In this document: positions 63,493 through 64,000 of the stretch, piece after piece
How positions within the stretch are numbered: the stretch's first letter is position 1
Layout: each line of letters opens with the position of its first letter
NCBI GenBank assembly: GCA_001298545.1
Contig: LJCX01000027.1
Coordinates: 806,001 to 870,000 of the forward strand
Length of the DNA stretch: 64,000 nt
Reading direction: 5' to 3'
Source: Actinobacteria bacterium OV320
GTDB lineage: Bacteria; Actinomycetota; Actinomycetes; Streptomycetales; Streptomycetaceae
Made by a program: the position numbers and the translations under genes
The notes under the pieces: model-generated
The model's database searches: none
What the model saw: only the letters and a program-made list of their open reading frames with translations
Told to the model about the DNA's origin: nothing

Positions 63493-64000
63493 CTACATGT
63501 TGATCATGTGCCCGGCCAGGCCGTGCACGGCCTCCTTGACGGCCTCGCCCAGCGTCGGGTGGGCGTGGACGTTGCGGGCGACCTCGTGGACGGTGAGGTC
63601 CCACTGCTGGGCGAGCGTCAGCTCGGGGAGCAGTTCGGTGACGTCGGGGCCGATCAGATGACCGCCGATGAGCTCGCCGTACTTGGCGTCGCTGATCAGT
63701 TTCACGAAACCGGTGGTGTCGCCGAGACCGTGCGACTTGCCGTTCGCGGTGAACGGGAACTTCGCCACCTTGACGTCGTAACCCTTTTCCCGCGCCTGGG
63801 CCTCCGTGTAGCCGAAGCTGGCGACCTGGGGCTGGCAGTAGGTGGCGCGCGGGATCATGGCGTAGTCCAGCTCCATGGTCTCCGCGTCGGCGAGGGTCTC
63901 GGCGGCGATGACGCCCATGGCCTCGGCGGCGTGCGCCAGCATCAGTTTCGCGGTGACGTCGCCGATGGCGTAGATGTGCGGGACGGAGGTGCGACAGCGG
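63493..64000 (-). CDS. lpdA: Dihydrolipoyl dehydrogenase, C-terminal part (runs off window)
   Basis: The last 168 residues of a dihydrolipoyl dehydrogenase. The start of the visible part, RTSVPHIYAIGDVTAKLMLA, is the second FAD-binding motif. The interface domain is present, with the catalytic pair ARNVHAHPTLGEAVKEA (His, Glu). The N-terminal disulfide and NAD domain lie beyond 64000. It is the E3 part of 2-oxoacid dehydrogenase complexes; the stop is at 63493. Confidence 0.95.
   Translation of the reverse strand, partial: RCRTSVPHIYAIGDVTAKLMLAHAAEAMGVIAAETLADAETMELDYAMIPRATYCQPQVASFGYTEAQAREKGYDVKVAKFPFTANGKSHGLGDTTGFVKLISDAKYGELIGGHLIGPDVTELLPELTLAQQWDLTVHEVARNVHAHPTLGEAVKEAVHGLAGHMINM

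Overview
The window is about 64 kb of chromosome from a high-GC actinomycete, almost certainly Streptomyces. GC is very high throughout, Shine-Dalgarno sites are GGAGG-like, many starts are GTG, neighbouring genes often overlap by GTGA or ATGA, one gene carries a rare TTA codon, and the gas-vesicle cluster has the Streptomyces order gvpO-A-F-G-Y-Z-J-L-S-K. No tRNA, rRNA, CRISPR array, transposase or phage gene was found.

Layout. 1-6.1 kb: end of a PLP-aminotransferase-like gene, a cell-wall-type secreted protein with a suspect G/C homopolymer block, a SigB/SigF-type sigma factor divergent from a thiamine-diphosphate (PoxB-like) enzyme, then small stress-type genes (DUF2795, DJ-1/PfpI, DUF6158). 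6.2-10.5 kb: ABC-F ATPase, histidine phosphatase, PAP2 phosphatase, methyltransferase and a tiny hydrophobic protein. 10.5-20.8 kb (minus strand): a probable super-operon of NDH-2-like oxidoreductase, transketolase, LigD-type polymerase and ten gas-vesicle genes, headed by a near-consensus SigB-like promoter. 21-31 kb: small stress and metabolic genes, three peptidases (S66, S9, M20) and an M55 D-aminopeptidase, an ECF sigma factor with a SnoaL-like tail facing a DoxX gene, and a methyltransferase. 31-42.5 kb: a multidomain SpoIIE phosphatase/kinase-like regulator, an MFS exporter fused to carboxypeptidase-regulatory-like domains, SRPBCC, a radical-SAM protein behind a LexA-type box, a secreted alpha/beta hydrolase, RidA, an orphan DMATS-type prenyltransferase and a HEAT-repeat protein. 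42.9-52.2 kb: ethylmalonyl-CoA pathway block (duplicated 3-hydroxyacyl-CoA dehydrogenase, TetR, Ccr, ethylmalonyl-CoA mutase, malyl-CoA lyase-like, MaoC hydratase, acyl-CoA dehydrogenase). 52.3-53.9 kb: psd-pssA for phosphatidylethanolamine. 54-64 kb: hydrolase, glycerate kinase, ADP-ribosylglycohydrolase, Nudix, orphan VapB-like protein, sirtuin, Ogt, Ada-AlkA fusion, two membrane proteins and the C-terminus of dihydrolipoyl dehydrogenase.

How the parts work together. The ethylmalonyl-CoA block gives acetate or fatty-acid assimilation and supplies ethylmalonyl-CoA and methylmalonyl-CoA-type extender units. Its ccr promoter carries two matched palindromes 22 bp apart, a likely operator pair. 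The gas-vesicle super-operon joins NADH oxidation, pentose-phosphate flux and DNA end repair with vesicle proteins, which fits a general-stress unit. The right-hand end groups alkylation-damage repair (Ogt, Ada-AlkA) with NAD-dependent enzymes.

Most unusual features: a 225-bp degenerate heptamer array inserted in frame in an S9 peptidase gene, related by period and by a shared TGTAnACAGTAnGC motif to a perfect 11-copy GTCTGCG array elsewhere; several short tandem arrays of different periods lying just 3' of stop codons; a series of TAnnnT-N6/7-ATG leaderless-type promoters, one with its -10 box triplicated; and complementary acidic and lysine-rich tails in GvpZ and GvpY.
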